DNA of 64,000 nt. Source: Arcobacter sp. LC1. GTDB taxonomy: Bacteria; Campylobacterota; Campylobacteria; Campylobacterales; Arcobacteraceae. A program made the position numbers and the translations under genes. The notes below the pieces were generated by a model, which worked only from the letters and a program-made list of their open reading frames with translations, was not told the origin of the DNA and made no database searches. The DNA lies in NCBI GenBank assembly GCA_021378565.1, contig JAACJU010000007.1:41589-105588 (forward strand), written 5' to 3'. Shown in pieces: positions 18,756 to 28,632 of the stretch (positions are counted from its first letter, which is position 1; each line of letters starts with the position of its first letter).

Positions 18756-18792
18756 CAAAGATTTTTTTAAAAATATATTAAGATATTTAAGC

Positions 18793-18798
18793 TATAAT
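18793..18798 (+). promoter_or_regulatory. Sigma-70 -10 box of rpmB
   Basis: TATAAT lies 28 bases before the stretch leading into the ATG at 18827. AAGGA at 18816-18820 is the ribosome binding site. Confidence 0.65.
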
Positions 18799-18826
18799 AT
18801 CGTTTACTTTATAAGAAGGAATACTT

Positions 18827-19015
18827 ATGGCACGAAGATGCGCAATTTCAGGTAAAAAGCCAATGTCTGGCAACAATGTCAGTCATGCAAAAAACAGAAC
18901 AAAAAGAAGATTCTTACCAAATCTTAGAACAGTTAGAATTACTTTAGAAGATGGTACTACAAAAAAAATAAAAATTTGTGCAAAAGAATTAAGAACTCTT
19001 AAAAAAACTTCATAA
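18827..19015 (+). CDS. rpmB: 50S ribosomal protein L28
   Basis: The 62-residue protein starts [23 protein letters not shown], the L28 signature, and ends in a basic tail. It binds 23S rRNA in the large subunit. Length matches other Campylobacterota L28 proteins. It has its own TATAAT box and AAGGA site. Many L28 proteins carry zinc cysteines; only scattered cysteines (C5 and one near the C-terminus) are present, which fits the non-zinc form. It stands alone, without rpmG. Confidence 0.97.
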   Translation: MARRCAISGKKPMSGNNVSHAKNRTKRRFLPNLRTVRITLEDGTTKKIKICAKELRTLKKTS

Positions 19016-19080
19016 AGAACTACAAAGTGTCTTTATGAAAATAAAAACACTTACACAAATTTCACAATAAAAGGTTTTTT

Positions 19081-20268
19081 ATGTTTAGTATTTTGCCCCT
19101 AAAAGGTTCAATTGACAATATAGACGGTTTTTTTTGCGATGGAGTAAGTGCTGGACTTAAGTCAAAAAATAAACTAGATTTAGGTTTTATTTATTCAGAT
19201 ACTCCTTGTTTAATAGAAGCAATTTTTACAAAAAATACTTTTCAAGCAGCTCCTTTAAAACATTTTCAAAGATATCCAAAAGATTTTAAAACAAATTTTA
19301 TTTTAATAAATTCAAAAAATGCAAATGCCTTAAGTGGACAAAAAGGCATAGATGATATAGATTATATTTTAAACAATCTAAGCAAAAAGTTTGCTTTACA
19401 AAATCCTTGTATGAGTTCAACTGGCATAATAGCCAAACCCTTAGAAAAAGATAAGATTTTATTAGCTGCTAAAAACTTCGATTTAAGCCATAAAAATGCA
19501 AAAAATCTAAGTGAAGCAATACTTACAACAGACTCTTTTGCAAAAATATCATCTTATGAGGTGATACTTGAAGATAAAACTAGCTTTAAAATCTCCACTT
19601 GTGCTAAAGGCGCTGGTATGATTAATCCTAGTCTTGCTACTATGCTTTGCTTTATCGTAACTGACGCAAAAATTCCTAAAGCTGACATGAAAGAAGCCCT
19701 AGAATTTGGAGCAAAAACAACTTTTAATGCTATAAGCGTAGATGGAGATACTTCAACAAATGATTCAATTTTATTGCTTAGTAATCAAAAATCAAAAGCT
19801 TATGAAAAACAAGCTTTTAAAGAGGCTTTAAGACTTCTTATGCAAGATTTATCACTTATGGTTATAAAAGATGCTGAAGGTGGTAAAAAAGTTGTAGCCT
19901 TTGAGGTCAAGGAAGCAAAAGATTTTGAGCAAGCACAAAAGGCAGCTAAAGATTTGGCAAATTCTTTGCTAGTTAAAACTGCACTTTTTGGAGAAGATCC
20001 AAATTTTGGAAGAATTGCTTCAACTATTGGAGCTAGTGGCGTGGCTTGTGATGAAACTAGATTGAGTATTTCTTATAACGATATTTTTGTTTATAAAAAA
20101 GGTGAGATTTTGCTAGATGATGAACTTGAGCTAGTAGTTGGAAAAATTATGCAAAAAGATTCTTATAAAATTACTTGTTATCTTGGCATGGGTGACGCAA
20201 ATTTTACTTCTTTTGGATGTGATTTGGGTTATGATTATGTCAAGATAAACGCTGATTATAGGACTTAA
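19081..20268 (+). CDS. argJ: Glutamate N-acetyltransferase / ornithine acetyltransferase
   Basis: ArgJ moves the acetyl group from N-acetylornithine to glutamate, recycling it in arginine synthesis. The 395-residue precursor cleaves itself before a threonine. The site is visible in GAGMINPSLATMLCF, with Thr187 as the new N-terminal nucleophile; the upstream STGIIAKPL segment supplies the oxyanion residues. The C-terminal half ends LGMGDANFTSFGCDLGYDYVKINADYRT, the usual ArgJ ending. AAAAGG lies upstream of the start. The other arginine genes in this window, argH and argC, lie far away at 56-61 kb, so the pathway is dispersed. Confidence 0.95.
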   Translation: MFSILPLKGSIDNIDGFFCDGVSAGLKSKNKLDLGFIYSDTPCLIEAIFTKNTFQAAPLKHFQRYPKDFKTNFILINSKNANALSGQKGIDDIDYILNNLSKKFALQNPCMSSTGIIAKPLEKDKILLAAKNFDLSHKNAKNLSEAILTTDSFAKISSYEVILEDKTSFKISTCAKGAGMINPSLATMLCFIVTDAKIPKADMKEALEFGAKTTFNAISVDGDTSTNDSILLLSNQKSKAYEKQAFKEALRLLMQDLSLMVIKDAEGGKKVVAFEVKEAKDFEQAQKAAKDLANSLLVKTALFGEDPNFGRIASTIGASGVACDETRLSISYNDIFVYKKGEILLDDELELVVGKIMQKDSYKITCYLGMGDANFTSFGCDLGYDYVKINADYRT

Positions 20269-20380
20269 AATATTTACTTTTTTGCCTAAATCCTGAGCTA
20301 GTTATTTGATTTTTAAAGGCTTAAATCATAGCTAAGATAAATTTGGATAAAATTTAGTTAATTTAAAATAAGGAAGAATA

Positions 20381-20608
20381 ATGTTTCATGAATATAGAGA
20401 TATAATCGTAGAATTAAAAGTTCAAAATTCAAGGTTTCACAATTTATTCAATAAACATAATGAATTAGATGACAAAATTGCCTCAATTGAGTCAGGGAAA
20501 GAACATGTTACTGAGTTTGATCTTGATACTTTGAAAAAAGAAAAACTAAAACTCAAAGATGAAGTTTACAATATAATAATGGAATACAAAAAAGAAAATA
20601 ACCTTTAG
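20381..20608 (+). CDS. Small YdcH/DUF465-family coiled-coil protein
   Basis: The 75-residue protein is helical and charged, with a heptad-like pattern (VELKVQNSRFHNLFNKHNELDDKIASIE, then LKKEKLKLKDEVYNII). This fits the DUF465 (YdcH) family of short antiparallel coiled-coil proteins of unknown role. AAGGAAG stands before the ATG. It is followed by a GC-rich hairpin at 20615-20630 and then gyrA. I know of no tested function for the family. Confidence 0.75.
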   Translation: MFHEYRDIIVELKVQNSRFHNLFNKHNELDDKIASIESGKEHVTEFDLDTLKKEKLKLKDEVYNIIMEYKKENNL

Positions 20609-20614
20609 GCTTGT

Positions 20615-20630
20615 CAACGCCTAAGCGTTG
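20615..20630. repeat. Compact GC-rich hairpin between the DUF465 gene and gyrA
   Basis: CAACGC, loop CTAA, GCGTTG is a perfect six-base stem seven bases after the stop. It stands out by its GC content. The following bases are not T-rich, so it is a possible RNA-stabilising stem or a poor terminator. Confidence 0.45.
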
Positions 20631-20689
20631 CTTGACTAAGACCAAATACCCAAGAACAAAAACTCACTGATTTTTAATCATTTTTTAGC

Positions 20690-20695
20690 TATAAT
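20690..20695 (+). promoter_or_regulatory. Sigma-70 -10 box of gyrA
   Basis: TATAAT lies 33 bases before the gyrA ATG at 20728, preceded by T-rich sequence (tttttaatcattttttagc) typical of Campylobacter promoters. Confidence 0.65.
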
Positions 20696-20727
20696 TAATC
20701 TTAATTTTATTAAAAAGGTCTTTTAAT

Positions 20728-23313
20728 ATGGATGATATACTAGACACTCAAGATATAGTGAATGTGAATATCGAAGAAAGCGTTAAATCTTCTTATCTTG
20801 ATTATTCTATGAGTGTAATTATTGGTAGAGCACTACCTGATGCAAAAGATGGTTTAAAGCCTGTTCATAGAAGAATTTTATATACTATGCATGATTTAAA
20901 AATCACTTCAAAAACTGCTTATAAAAAATCAGCTAGAATTGTCGGTGATGCAATGGGTAAATATCATCCCCATGGTGATACTTCTATTTATGATGCTTTA
21001 GTTAGAATGGCACAAGACTTTTCAATGAGAGAACCTTTAATTGACGGACAAGGAAACTTTGGCTCAATTGATGGAGATAGTGCAGCGGCTATGAGATATA
21101 CTGAAGCTAGGTTGACAAAAATCGCCGAAGAGGTTTTAAAAGACTTAGATAAAGACACAGTCAATTTTACTCCAAACTATGATGATACTACAAAAGAGCC
21201 TGCAGTTTTACCAACAAGAGTACCAACTTTACTTTTGAATGGTTCAGAGGGTATAGCAGTTGGAATGGCTACAAAAATTCCTCCCCATAACTTAGGCGAA
21301 CTTCTTAACGCAATTTTATATTTAATTGACAATCCAAAATGTGACATTTCAGAACTTATGGGTTTTATATCAGGTCCAGATTTTCCAACAGGTGGGACAA
21401 TCTTTGGAAGAAGAGGAATAAATGATGCTTATAAAACAGGTCGTGGTAGAGTTAAAATAAGAGCAAAACACCACATGGAGCAAAAGCACAAAAAAGAAGT
21501 TATAGTTTTAGATGAGCTTCCTTACCAAGTAAATAAAGCAAGATTAATAGAGCAAATTGCAATACTAGCAAGAGACAAGCAAATCGAAGGTATTAGTGAA
21601 GTTAGAGATGAATCTGATAGAGACGGTATTAGAGTTGTTATTGAGATTAAAAAAGATGCAATGAGTGAGATTGTGTTAAACAATCTTTATAAATCAACTC
21701 CTTTAGAAACTACTTTTGGGATTATTTTACTTGCTGTCCACAATAAAGAGCCAAAAGTTTATAATCTTTTGGAATTATTGGTTATCTTTTTATCACATAG
21801 AAAAACCGTAATTATTAGAAGAACTATTTTTGAACTTGAAAAAGCCAAGGCAAGAGCACATATTTTAGAAGGGCTTAAAATTGCGCTTGATAATATAGAT
21901 GAAGTAGTTCAAATCATAAAAGCTTCAACAAATGATGCTGATGCAAAAGAAAAATTAAGCGCTAGATTTTCTTTTAGTGTTATTCAATGTCAAGCAATTT
22001 TGGATATGAGATTAGGTCGTTTAACATCTTTGCAAAGAGATAAACTTGAAGCTGAATATAAAGAACTTTTGAAAATAATCGCAGAACTAGAAGCAATTTT
22101 AAAAAGTGAGGACAAGTTAAATGAGATAATCAAAGAAGAGTTAAATGAAATAAAAGATAAATATTCAACTCCAAGATTAACTGATATTGAAGATAGTTAT
22201 GATGAAATAGATATAGAAGATTTGATACCAAATGAACCTATGGTAGTAACAATAACTCACAATGGTTATGTAAAAAGAGTGTCTATAAAATCGTATGAAA
22301 AACAACGACGTGGTGGAAAAGGTAAAGTAGCAGTTACAACGCACGAGGATGATTTTATAGAAAGATTTTTTGTAACAAACACTCATGATACTTTAATGTT
22401 CGTTACAAACTTAGGTCAGCTTTATTGGCTAAAAGTTTATAGAATCCCTGAAGGTTCAAGAATAGCTAAAGGTAAAGCTGTTGTTAATTTGATTAATCTT
22501 AAAGCGGATGAAAAAATAATGGCGATTATTCCGACAACTGACTTTGATGAAAGTAAATCTTTAGCATTCTTTACAAAAAATGGAATAGTAAAAAGAACAT
22601 CTTTACCAGAATTTTCAAATATTAGAACTAATGGAGTAAGAGCTATTGTTTTAGATGAAAATGATGAGATAATAACTGCACAAATTACTTTTAAAGAATC
22701 AAAATTTCTAATGATTTTTACATCTTTAGGTCAATGTATTAGATTTGAAATTGAAAAAATTAGAGAGCAAGGAAGAAGCACAAGAGGCGTCAAGGGTATC
22801 AAATTTAAACATGATGAAGATTTTGTAGTTGATGCTGATATTATTGAAGATGAAACTCAAGAGCTTTTAACTGTTAGTCAAAAAGGGGTAGGAAAAAGAA
22901 CTACTGTTGATGAATACAGATTGACAAATCGTGGAGGAAGTGGAGTTATTTCTATGAAATTAAGTGCTAAGACGGGAAGCGGTGTTATTGGAAATGTTAT
23001 TGTTGATAATTCCCAAGATTTAATGCTTCTTACAAGTGTTGGCAAAATGATTAGAGTTGATATGAAAACTATTAGAAAAGCTGGGCGAAATACAAGTGGC
23101 GTTAATATTGTAAATGTTGACAAAGGGGATGCTGTTGTTTCTATTGCAAAATGTCCTAAAGAAGATGATGATGAGCTTAATATTGAAGATGCTGATACAA
23201 TGGATGGAATCAATCTTGATAATTTTAATCTAACTTCGAGCCAAGATGAAAACAATAAAGATAATCACAATACTCAAAACACTCAGGAAAACAAAGACAA
23301 CAATAATGACTAA
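20728..23313 (+). CDS. gyrA: DNA gyrase subunit A
   Basis: GyrA cuts and rejoins DNA in the gyrase A2B2 complex. The 861-residue protein is full length. The active-site tyrosine is Y124 in AAMRYTEAR. The quinolone-resistance region reads [15 protein letters not shown], with T85 in the place of C. jejuni Thr86 (E. coli Ser83) and D89 in the place of Asp90 (E. coli Asp87), so the two main resistance positions are wild type; the next residue is Ser rather than the common Ala. The GyrA box QRRGGKG, needed for DNA wrapping, opens the C-terminal beta-pinwheel. The tail is rich in Asp, Asn and Gln. The last bases overlap the asd start. Confidence 0.98.
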   Translation: MDDILDTQDIVNVNIEESVKSSYLDYSMSVIIGRALPDAKDGLKPVHRRILYTMHDLKITSKTAYKKSARIVGDAMGKYHPHGDTSIYDALVRMAQDFSMREPLIDGQGNFGSIDGDSAAAMRYTEARLTKIAEEVLKDLDKDTVNFTPNYDDTTKEPAVLPTRVPTLLLNGSEGIAVGMATKIPPHNLGELLNAILYLIDNPKCDISELMGFISGPDFPTGGTIFGRRGINDAYKTGRGRVKIRAKHHMEQKHKKEVIVLDELPYQVNKARLIEQIAILARDKQIEGISEVRDESDRDGIRVVIEIKKDAMSEIVLNNLYKSTPLETTFGIILLAVHNKEPKVYNLLELLVIFLSHRKTVIIRRTIFELEKAKARAHILEGLKIALDNIDEVVQIIKASTNDADAKEKLSARFSFSVIQCQAILDMRLGRLTSLQRDKLEAEYKELLKIIAELEAILKSEDKLNEIIKEELNEIKDKYSTPRLTDIEDSYDEIDIEDLIPNEPMVVTITHNGYVKRVSIKSYEKQRRGGKGKVAVTTHEDDFIERFFVTNTHDTLMFVTNLGQLYWLKVYRIPEGSRIAKGKAVVNLINLKADEKIMAIIPTTDFDESKSLAFFTKNGIVKRTSLPEFSNIRTNGVRAIVLDENDEIITAQITFKESKFLMIFTSLGQCIRFEIEKIREQGRSTRGVKGIKFKHDEDFVVDADIIEDETQELLTVSQKGVGKRTTVDEYRLTNRGGSGVISMKLSAKTGSGVIGNVIVDNSQDLMLLTSVGKMIRVDMKTIRKAGRNTSGVNIVNVDKGDAVVSIAKCPKEDDDELNIEDADTMDGINLDNFNLTSSQDENNKDNHNTQNTQENKDNNND

Positions 23314-24337
23314 ATACAATGTTGCAGTTATTGGAGCGACTGGGGCTGTTGGCGAGGAGATTTTTAGGATTTTAGAAGAATTTGATTTTCCTGTAAAAAA
23401 TCTTATTCCCCTAGCTTCAGAAAATAGCGTAGGTAAAAATATAGAATTTAAAAAGAAAAATTACAATGTCATTGAGCTTACAGAAAATGTTTTTGAAAAA
23501 TACGAGATTGATATTGCTTTTTTTTGTGCAAGTGGAAGCATTTCTTCAAAATTTGCAAAATACTGCGTTGAAGCTGGGGGTTTAGTTATTGATAACTCAA
23601 GCTATTTTAGAATGGATAAAGATGTGCCTTTAGTTGTGCCTGAAGTAAATCCACAAGACATAGAACAATACAAAGAAAAAGGCATAATAGCAAATCCAAA
23701 TTGTTCAACTATACAAATGGCCTTAGCTCTAAAACCACTTGATGATTTATATGGCATAAAAAGAGTTAATGTAAGTACTTACCAAGCAGTAAGTGGAGCT
23801 GGTAAAAAAGGCATGGAAGAACTCGTACAGCAAATGCAAGATTTTTTTGCTTTTAAATTACAAGATAGTAAAAAAGAAGCTTTTTTGCACCAAATTGCTT
23901 TAAATGTCATACCTCAAGTTGATGTCGCTGAAGAAAATCTTTATACTAAAGAAGAAATGAAGATGATTAATGAGACTCAAAAAATCTTGAATAAAAATAT
24001 ACAAATCTCAGCAACTTGCGTAAGAGTTCCAGTGTTAAGAAGCCATAGTGAGGCGATTACTGTCACTTTTGGCGAAAATATAGATATAGATTTAGAACAT
24101 GTAAAAAAAGCCTTAGAAAATTTTAAAAATGTTGAACTTCTCGATGATTTAAAAAATAATATTTATCCTATGCCTGTAAATACAAGCGATACAGATTTTT
24201 CTTATGTTGGAAGACTTAGAAAAGATTTATACCAAGATAATATTTTGCATTTTTTTAATGTAGCTGACCAGCTTAGAGTGGGTGCTGCTACTAATGCTGT
24301 TAGAATTGCATTAAAATGGATAGAACAAGGAAATTAA
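23306..24337 (+). CDS. asd: Aspartate-semialdehyde dehydrogenase
   Basis: The enzyme reduces aspartyl phosphate to aspartate semialdehyde, the branch point for lysine/diaminopimelate, threonine and methionine. I start it at the ATG at 23306, overlapping gyrA by 8 bases, because the NADP-binding motif [11 protein letters not shown] should begin at about residue 6; a longer frame from 23246 only reads the gyrA tail in another frame. The catalytic cysteine is C133 in NPNCSTIQ, and the substrate segment is [14 protein letters not shown]. It has 343 residues, normal length. It is followed without a gap by a YqhA-type gene, so gyrA-asd-yqhA-hemE look co-transcribed. Confidence 0.95.
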   Translation: MTKYNVAVIGATGAVGEEIFRILEEFDFPVKNLIPLASENSVGKNIEFKKKNYNVIELTENVFEKYEIDIAFFCASGSISSKFAKYCVEAGGLVIDNSSYFRMDKDVPLVVPEVNPQDIEQYKEKGIIANPNCSTIQMALALKPLDDLYGIKRVNVSTYQAVSGAGKKGMEELVQQMQDFFAFKLQDSKKEAFLHQIALNVIPQVDVAEENLYTKEEMKMINETQKILNKNIQISATCVRVPVLRSHSEAITVTFGENIDIDLEHVKKALENFKNVELLDDLKNNIYPMPVNTSDTDFSYVGRLRKDLYQDNILHFFNVADQLRVGAATNAVRIALKWIEQGN

Positions 24338-24841
24338 TTGTTAGAAAAATTATTTGAAAATGCCCTTTGGCATAGTAGATTTATCGTTTTATTAGCTGTG
24401 ATTTTTTCTCTTTTAGGTGGAATTATTTTATTTATTGTAGCTAGTATTGATATCGTGCAAGTTGGAATTTATGTTTTTAAAATTTTCTTTATGCACTCTA
24501 GTCATACAGGTTTGCATGAAGAAATGGTTATAGGAATTATTGGAGCGATTGATTTATACTTAATAGCTGTGGTTATGCTTATTTTTTCTTTTGGTATTTA
24601 TGAGCTTTTCATTTCAAAAATTGACTCAGCAAGTGAAGCAAATTCTATTTTAGAAATTCATTCACTAGACCAGCTAAAAGATAAAATCGCAAAAGTTATT
24701 ATTATGGTTTTAGTTGTAAATTTTTTTCAAAGAGTTTTGCATACAGATTTTAATACTCCCTTACAAATGCTCTACCTTGCATTGTCAATTACTGCCTTAG
24801 CTCTAAGCTTATATTTTATAGCAAAAATTAAAAAACACTAA
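24338..24841 (+). CDS. YqhA/UPF0114-family membrane protein
   Basis: The 167-residue inner-membrane protein has four hydrophobic segments (about residues 15-40, 65-90, 115-135 and 145-163). It opens LEKLFENALWHSRFIVLLAV and contains EEMVIGIIGAIDLYLIAVVMLIFSFGIYELFIS, the conserved core of the UPF0114 (YqhA) family, whose role is unknown. The TTG start directly follows the asd stop and has AAGGA six bases upstream, so the non-ATG start is well supported. A similar small membrane gene next to asd is known in C. jejuni. Confidence 0.8.
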   Translation: MLEKLFENALWHSRFIVLLAVIFSLLGGIILFIVASIDIVQVGIYVFKIFFMHSSHTGLHEEMVIGIIGAIDLYLIAVVMLIFSFGIYELFISKIDSASEANSILEIHSLDQLKDKIAKVIIMVLVVNFFQRVLHTDFNTPLQMLYLALSITALALSLYFIAKIKKH

Positions 24842-24850
24842 AGGAAAAAA

Positions 24851-25882
24851 ATGAGTAAAATATTTGTAGATGCTTGTTTAGGCAAAGAAACTCCTTATAC
24901 TCCTGTTTGGATGATGAGACAAGCTGGGCGATATTTGCCCGAATATAAGCAAGTTCGTGCTAAAGCAGGAGATTTTCTAAGTCTTTGCCATAATCCTAAA
25001 CTAGCAGCAAAAGTTACACTTCAGCCTGTTGATAGACTTGATGTTGATGCTGCTATTTTATTTTCTGATATTTTAGTGATTCCAAATGAGATGGGCATGG
25101 AACTTACTTTTGTTAAAAATGAAGGTCCAAAGTTTTCTAAACCTATAAAAACTAAAGAAGATTTAGCATCACTTGGAAGTGGCTTAGAAGTTGCAAAAAA
25201 ACTAAGCTATGTTTATGATACTATCAAAATATTAAAAAAAGAGCTAAATCCATCCAAAGCTTTGATTGGTTTTTCTGGTGCTCCATGGACTTTGGCAACT
25301 TATATGATTGAAGGGCAGGGTTCAAAAACATACAATATTTGCAAAAAAATGCTTTACAAAGATTCAAAATTTTTGCATGAGATTTTAGCCAAAGTGACTT
25401 GCGTCGTAAAATACTATCTTGAAGAGCAGATTAAAGCTGGAGCTGATGTTGTTCAGATTTTTGATTCTTGGGCGGGTGCTTTAGAAAAAGATGCTTATTT
25501 TGATTTTTCTTGGAAATATATTGCGCAAATTTGCACTTACATAAAACAAAAATATCCTCATATTCCTATAATCGTTTTTCCAAAGGCAATAGGCACTTAT
25601 TTAGATGATATTTATGGTGATTTTGATGTTTTTGGCGTAGATTGGTCAACTCCTATGGAACTAGCTAAGCAAAAGCTAGGAAATAAATATGTTCTTCAAG
25701 GAAATATGGAACCTTGCCGTTTGTATTGCAAGCAAGAAACAAGCCAAAGCATAGAAAAAATAACAAATATTATGCAAGGAAGTAGGCACATTTTCAATCT
25801 TGGACATGGAATTTTACCAGATGTACCAGTAGAAAATGCTAAGCATTTTGTAGATGAATGCAAAAGAATTAGCAGAAAATAA
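24851..25882 (+). CDS. hemE: Uroporphyrinogen III decarboxylase
   Basis: HemE removes the four acetate carboxyl groups of uroporphyrinogen III to give coproporphyrinogen III in haem synthesis. The 343-residue protein has the N-terminal signature [15 protein letters not shown], the [16 protein letters not shown] segment and the FGVDWSTPM strand, all of which line the active site. AAGGA precedes the ATG. The next gene, a radical SAM protein, begins with no spacing after the stop; the same pair is adjacent in C. jejuni. Confidence 0.96.
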   Translation: MSKIFVDACLGKETPYTPVWMMRQAGRYLPEYKQVRAKAGDFLSLCHNPKLAAKVTLQPVDRLDVDAAILFSDILVIPNEMGMELTFVKNEGPKFSKPIKTKEDLASLGSGLEVAKKLSYVYDTIKILKKELNPSKALIGFSGAPWTLATYMIEGQGSKTYNICKKMLYKDSKFLHEILAKVTCVVKYYLEEQIKAGADVVQIFDSWAGALEKDAYFDFSWKYIAQICTYIKQKYPHIPIIVFPKAIGTYLDDIYGDFDVFGVDWSTPMELAKQKLGNKYVLQGNMEPCRLYCKQETSQSIEKITNIMQGSRHIFNLGHGILPDVPVENAKHFVDECKRISRK

Positions 25883-26806
25883 ATGGCATATTCAAGTAAG
25901 ATAATCTTTGGACCTGTCTTATCAAGACGCTTTGGACTTAGTCTTGGCATTGATTTATCTCCTAGTAATAAGCAGTGCAATTATGACTGCTTATATTGCG
26001 AATTAGAAAGCTCAAAACCTATTTTACAAATGGATACTTATCCTAGTGTTGATGAAGTTTTAGGCGAACTTACAAAAGCTTTGCTTATTCACAAAAATAT
26101 TGATGTTTTGACTCTTACGGCAAATGGTGAGCCTAGTTTATATCCCCACCTAGAAAAATTAATATCAAAAATAAATAAGATAAAACAAAATACAAAAACA
26201 CTTATTTTATCAAATGGTTCAAGAGTTAAGGAAAATATAGAAGCATTTAAACTTTTTGATATTGTAAAACTATCCCTTGATTGTGCTTCACAAAAATGTT
26301 TTAAAAAACTAGATAGAGGGCATAAAAGTTTAGAGATTGAAAGTATTATAAGTTCTATGCTTAAATTTAAAAAAGTCTTTAAAAATGAATTAGTTATCGA
26401 AGTATTATTTGTAAAAAACATAAATGATAAAAAAGATGAAGTAGAAAAAATATATGAAATACTGCAAATTTTACAGCCTCATAGAGTCGATATTAGCACA
26501 ATTGACAGACCACCAGCTTATAAAGTAAATCCTGTGAGTCTAGAATTTTTACAAGATACTGCGAAGTATTTTAAAGGCTTAAATATAAATATTGCTTATA
26601 GTAACAAAAACTCAAAAAAAGAAGTCAAAAAAGATTCTTTTACAAAAGATGAACTTCTATCCTTGATTAAAAGACGTCCACTTAGCGAAGAAGATATAAC
26701 AAAACTTTTAGACACGCCATCACAAAAAATCTTTTATAAACTCTTAAAAGACAAGCTTATAAAAGAGGTGCTAAGCTCAGAACTTATTTTTTATAAGCTT
26801 AGCTAA
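25883..26806 (+). CDS. Radical SAM protein of unknown reaction
   Basis: The 307-residue protein carries the 4Fe-4S cluster motif C32-NYD-C36-LY-C39 near the N-terminus, with GIDLSPSNK just before it, and a TLTANGEPSLYP segment like the SAM-binding GGE motif of related proteins. The last ~60 residues are helical with a winged-helix-like look (KDELLSLIKRRPLSEEDITKLL), as in the Campylobacterota family found next to hemE. The reaction is not known. The start follows the hemE stop directly. It closes the gyrA-to-here gene row, and a convergent minus-strand gene follows. Confidence 0.85.
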   Translation: MAYSSKIIFGPVLSRRFGLSLGIDLSPSNKQCNYDCLYCELESSKPILQMDTYPSVDEVLGELTKALLIHKNIDVLTLTANGEPSLYPHLEKLISKINKIKQNTKTLILSNGSRVKENIEAFKLFDIVKLSLDCASQKCFKKLDRGHKSLEIESIISSMLKFKKVFKNELVIEVLFVKNINDKKDEVEKIYEILQILQPHRVDISTIDRPPAYKVNPVSLEFLQDTAKYFKGLNINIAYSNKNSKKEVKKDSFTKDELLSLIKRRPLSEEDITKLLDTPSQKIFYKLLKDKLIKEVLSSELIFYKLS

Positions 26807-26830
26807 TTTTTTTTAAATAAGCGTTACTTT

Positions 26831-27160
26831 TTATTTTTTAATATCAAATATTTTATATTTTCCTTGAAGATTTTTGTATACTTTAAAAGCTAATATTTTT
26901 TTAGCAAGCTTTTTATTTTGAAGTATAAAAATATAATTCATGCCCGAAACCAGCTGAGTTTTATAGCTTTTTAATTCAAAATCTTTTAAGCTAAGCCCTT
27001 GTTTTTTTAGTCCATATTTCAAGGCTTTTAGTCCTTCTATACCTAAATTTTTTGCTTTGCTAATTCCGCCAATTGGCTTTAAACTTTGCGTTAAATTTGC
27101 ATTTTTTACACAAGCACTAAATCCTAAAATCACTAAACTTAAAAAAATAGTTTTTATCAT
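26831..27160 (-). CDS. Small lipoprotein with a cystatin-like motif
   Basis: The 109-residue precursor begins MIKTIFLSLVILGFSAC, a clear lipobox with Cys17 as the lipidated residue. The mature ~93 residues contain LGIEGLKALKYGLKKQGLSLKDFE, then KTQLVSGMNYIFILQNKK. The QLVSGMNY stretch matches the Q-x-V-x-G hairpin of cystatins, and an N-terminal Gly-Gly stands near residue 31, as cystatin inhibitors require. It may thus be a periplasm-facing, cystatin-fold lipoprotein; actual protease inhibition is a guess. It is alone on this strand, convergent with the radical SAM gene and next to a tRNA. Confidence 0.6.
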   Translation of the reverse strand: MIKTIFLSLVILGFSACVKNANLTQSLKPIGGISKAKNLGIEGLKALKYGLKKQGLSLKDFELKSYKTQLVSGMNYIFILQNKKLAKKILAFKVYKNLQGKYKIFDIKK

Positions 27161-27336
27161 TTTGCTTCCTTCATTTTAATATAAGATTTTAGCATAAAAT
27201 ATAAAAATCTAGGAATAGATTGAGATTTGCTTATTCAAAATATTTTTAGAAATTTGACAAAAGTCAAGCTAGCTAAGTGACATTTAAAGAAAATTACAAT
27301 AAAATCTCTTCTTGATTAATTATTATTCAAGCAAAC

Positions 27337-27413
27337 GGGTCCTTAGCTCAGCTGGTTAGAGCACTCGGCTCATAACCGAGTGGTCGAAGGTTCGAGTCCT
27401 TCAGGACCCACCA
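27337..27413 (+). tRNA. tRNA with CAT anticodon (probably tRNA-Ile2; elongator tRNA-Met possible)
   Basis: A complete 77-base cloverleaf: acceptor GGGTCCT/AGGACCC, anticodon arm CTCGG-CTCATAA-CCGAG, T-arm GAAGG-TTCGAGT-CCTTC, with encoded CCA. The anticodon is CAT. The acceptor pair 1-72 is normal and the anticodon stem lacks the three G-C pairs of the initiator, so it is not tRNA-fMet. The CCTTAGCTCAG start and overall sequence resemble lysidine-modified tRNA-Ile2 more than elongator Met, by memory comparison. Confidence 0.9.
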
Positions 27414-27877
27414 TATAAAACCTCTTTAAACCCCCACAAATACGGACTTCTTAGAAAAACTAAAAAATATTATTTTGTAATAAAATACTTGGGTGTCCCT
27501 TTGGGTGTCCACTTTGACAGCTAAAAGTATTTTTTAAGTCACTTATTTTAAACTTTTTATAAAAAATAAATTTAATATTTTGAGCTATAAAAAATTTTCC
27601 AACTATTACAAAAATTAATTAATTATTTTATATAGAATCTTATATTTATAGATTTTATTTCAATATAATCGCTATTTTAAAGCATTTTAAATCTTTTTTT
27701 ATATTTATCTAATGATATGCAAGCTAAGTAAAAATTTCTTAAAACATAATAATAAATTATTTTTCTTATTTTAATAAAAATCATTTAATATTTTAAAATA
27801 TTTTGATAAAAAAATAAATTATTCATCGGTAAGTATAAAAGTATATAATTGCTTTATATTAAATTAAGGAAAAAATT
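27414..27877. other. Intergenic stretch after the tRNA with arm-site-like repeats
   Basis: No coding frame is seen in these 464 AT-rich bases. They hold the 10-base direct repeat TTGGGTGTCC twice (27489-27498, 27501-27510), framed by the inverted arms AAAATACTT (27482-27490) and AAGTATTTT (27525-27533). Such paired GGGTGTCC-type motifs beside a tRNA 3' end recall the flanks of tyrosine-integrase attachment regions. The rest has no recognisable element. Confidence 0.5.
27489..27510. repeat. Tandem direct repeat TTGGGTGTCC
   Basis: Two perfect 10-base copies with a 12-base period, located 76 bases after the tRNA and flanked by a 9-base inverted repeat. Possible integrase arm sites left by a lost element. 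Confidence 0.5.
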
Positions 27878-28504
27878 ATGAAAAAGAAATCAATTTTATT
27901 AGCAGGTATTTGTTGCTTAGCTCTTGGCCTTAGTGCTTGTGGTTCTTCTGATGGAGGGAGTAATAATACAAATAACGATTTGACTCCAACAGAACCTATA
28001 GTTCAGGATTCAAATACTACTTTAACCTTTGCTTGGACACCAGAATATGAGTACACAAAAGTAACTCATGCACCACTTGGAAATTATGATAGAAATAATG
28101 AAGAATCTCTTGTAATTGAAAATGAAAAATCTTATTTAGATGTGTCAACAATTGGAGATAAATTTCTTACTACAGAAAAAGATACTCCCAATGCAGGAGA
28201 TATAACTGAAAAACATAATCTTAAGGGAAAACTTATAACTTCAATTTGTAAAAAATCTTCTGTAAAAGATTTTGAAGTTGAATATAAATGTACTAATTCT
28301 AGTAAAAAAAATAGCAAGGCTACAATCTCTCTAAATCTTATAATAGGTAGCGATAATTTTATTGGACTTAATTTGAAACACACCCATACTGAAGGTGCTG
28401 AAACAAATATCTATTCTGATATCATAAGCCATACTAACCTATATATGCTAAATGATTATAACACTACATCGGGACAATGGCAAGTTCACACTTTAAACAA
28501 ATAA
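27878..28504 (+). CDS. Lipoprotein of unknown function
   Basis: The 208-residue precursor starts MKKKSILLAGICCLALGLSAC, a type II signal with Cys21 lipidated. A Ser/Gly/Asn/Thr-rich linker follows (residues 22-46), which would extend the domain from the membrane. The globular part has no motif I recognise; it has two further cysteines (SICKKSS and EYKCTN) that could form a disulfide, and a His-rich stretch LKHTHTEGAETN. AAGGA lies before the ATG. A strong terminator follows at 28513. It stands alone between a tRNA and a decayed gene, an accessory position. Confidence 0.7.
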   Translation: MKKKSILLAGICCLALGLSACGSSDGGSNNTNNDLTPTEPIVQDSNTTLTFAWTPEYEYTKVTHAPLGNYDRNNEESLVIENEKSYLDVSTIGDKFLTTEKDTPNAGDITEKHNLKGKLITSICKKSSVKDFEVEYKCTNSSKKNSKATISLNLIIGSDNFIGLNLKHTHTEGAETNIYSDIISHTNLYMLNDYNTTSGQWQVHTLNK

Positions 28505-28512
28505 TACTTTAA

Positions 28513-28543
28513 TTATTAACCTAACGCAATGTTGGGTTAATAA
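28513..28543 (+). terminator. Terminator of the lipoprotein gene
   Basis: A 13-base stem with one T-G wobble (TTATTAACCTAAC / GTTGGGTTAATAA) closes a five-base loop, gcaat, starting nine bases after the stop. Confidence 0.75.
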
Positions 28544-28632
28544 CATATTCTTTCAAAATTTATCTAACATCAAATTTGACTTATTGAAATAAAAAACATA
28601 TTAACATATAGCTTTTTACTAAGGAATATATA

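Noticed and set aside
23246..23305. N-terminal extension of asd
   Set aside because: It only reads the gyrA tail in another frame; the Rossmann motif fits a start at 23306.
27489..27510. Start of a CRISPR array
   Set aside because: Only two 10-base units with a two-base gap and no spacers.
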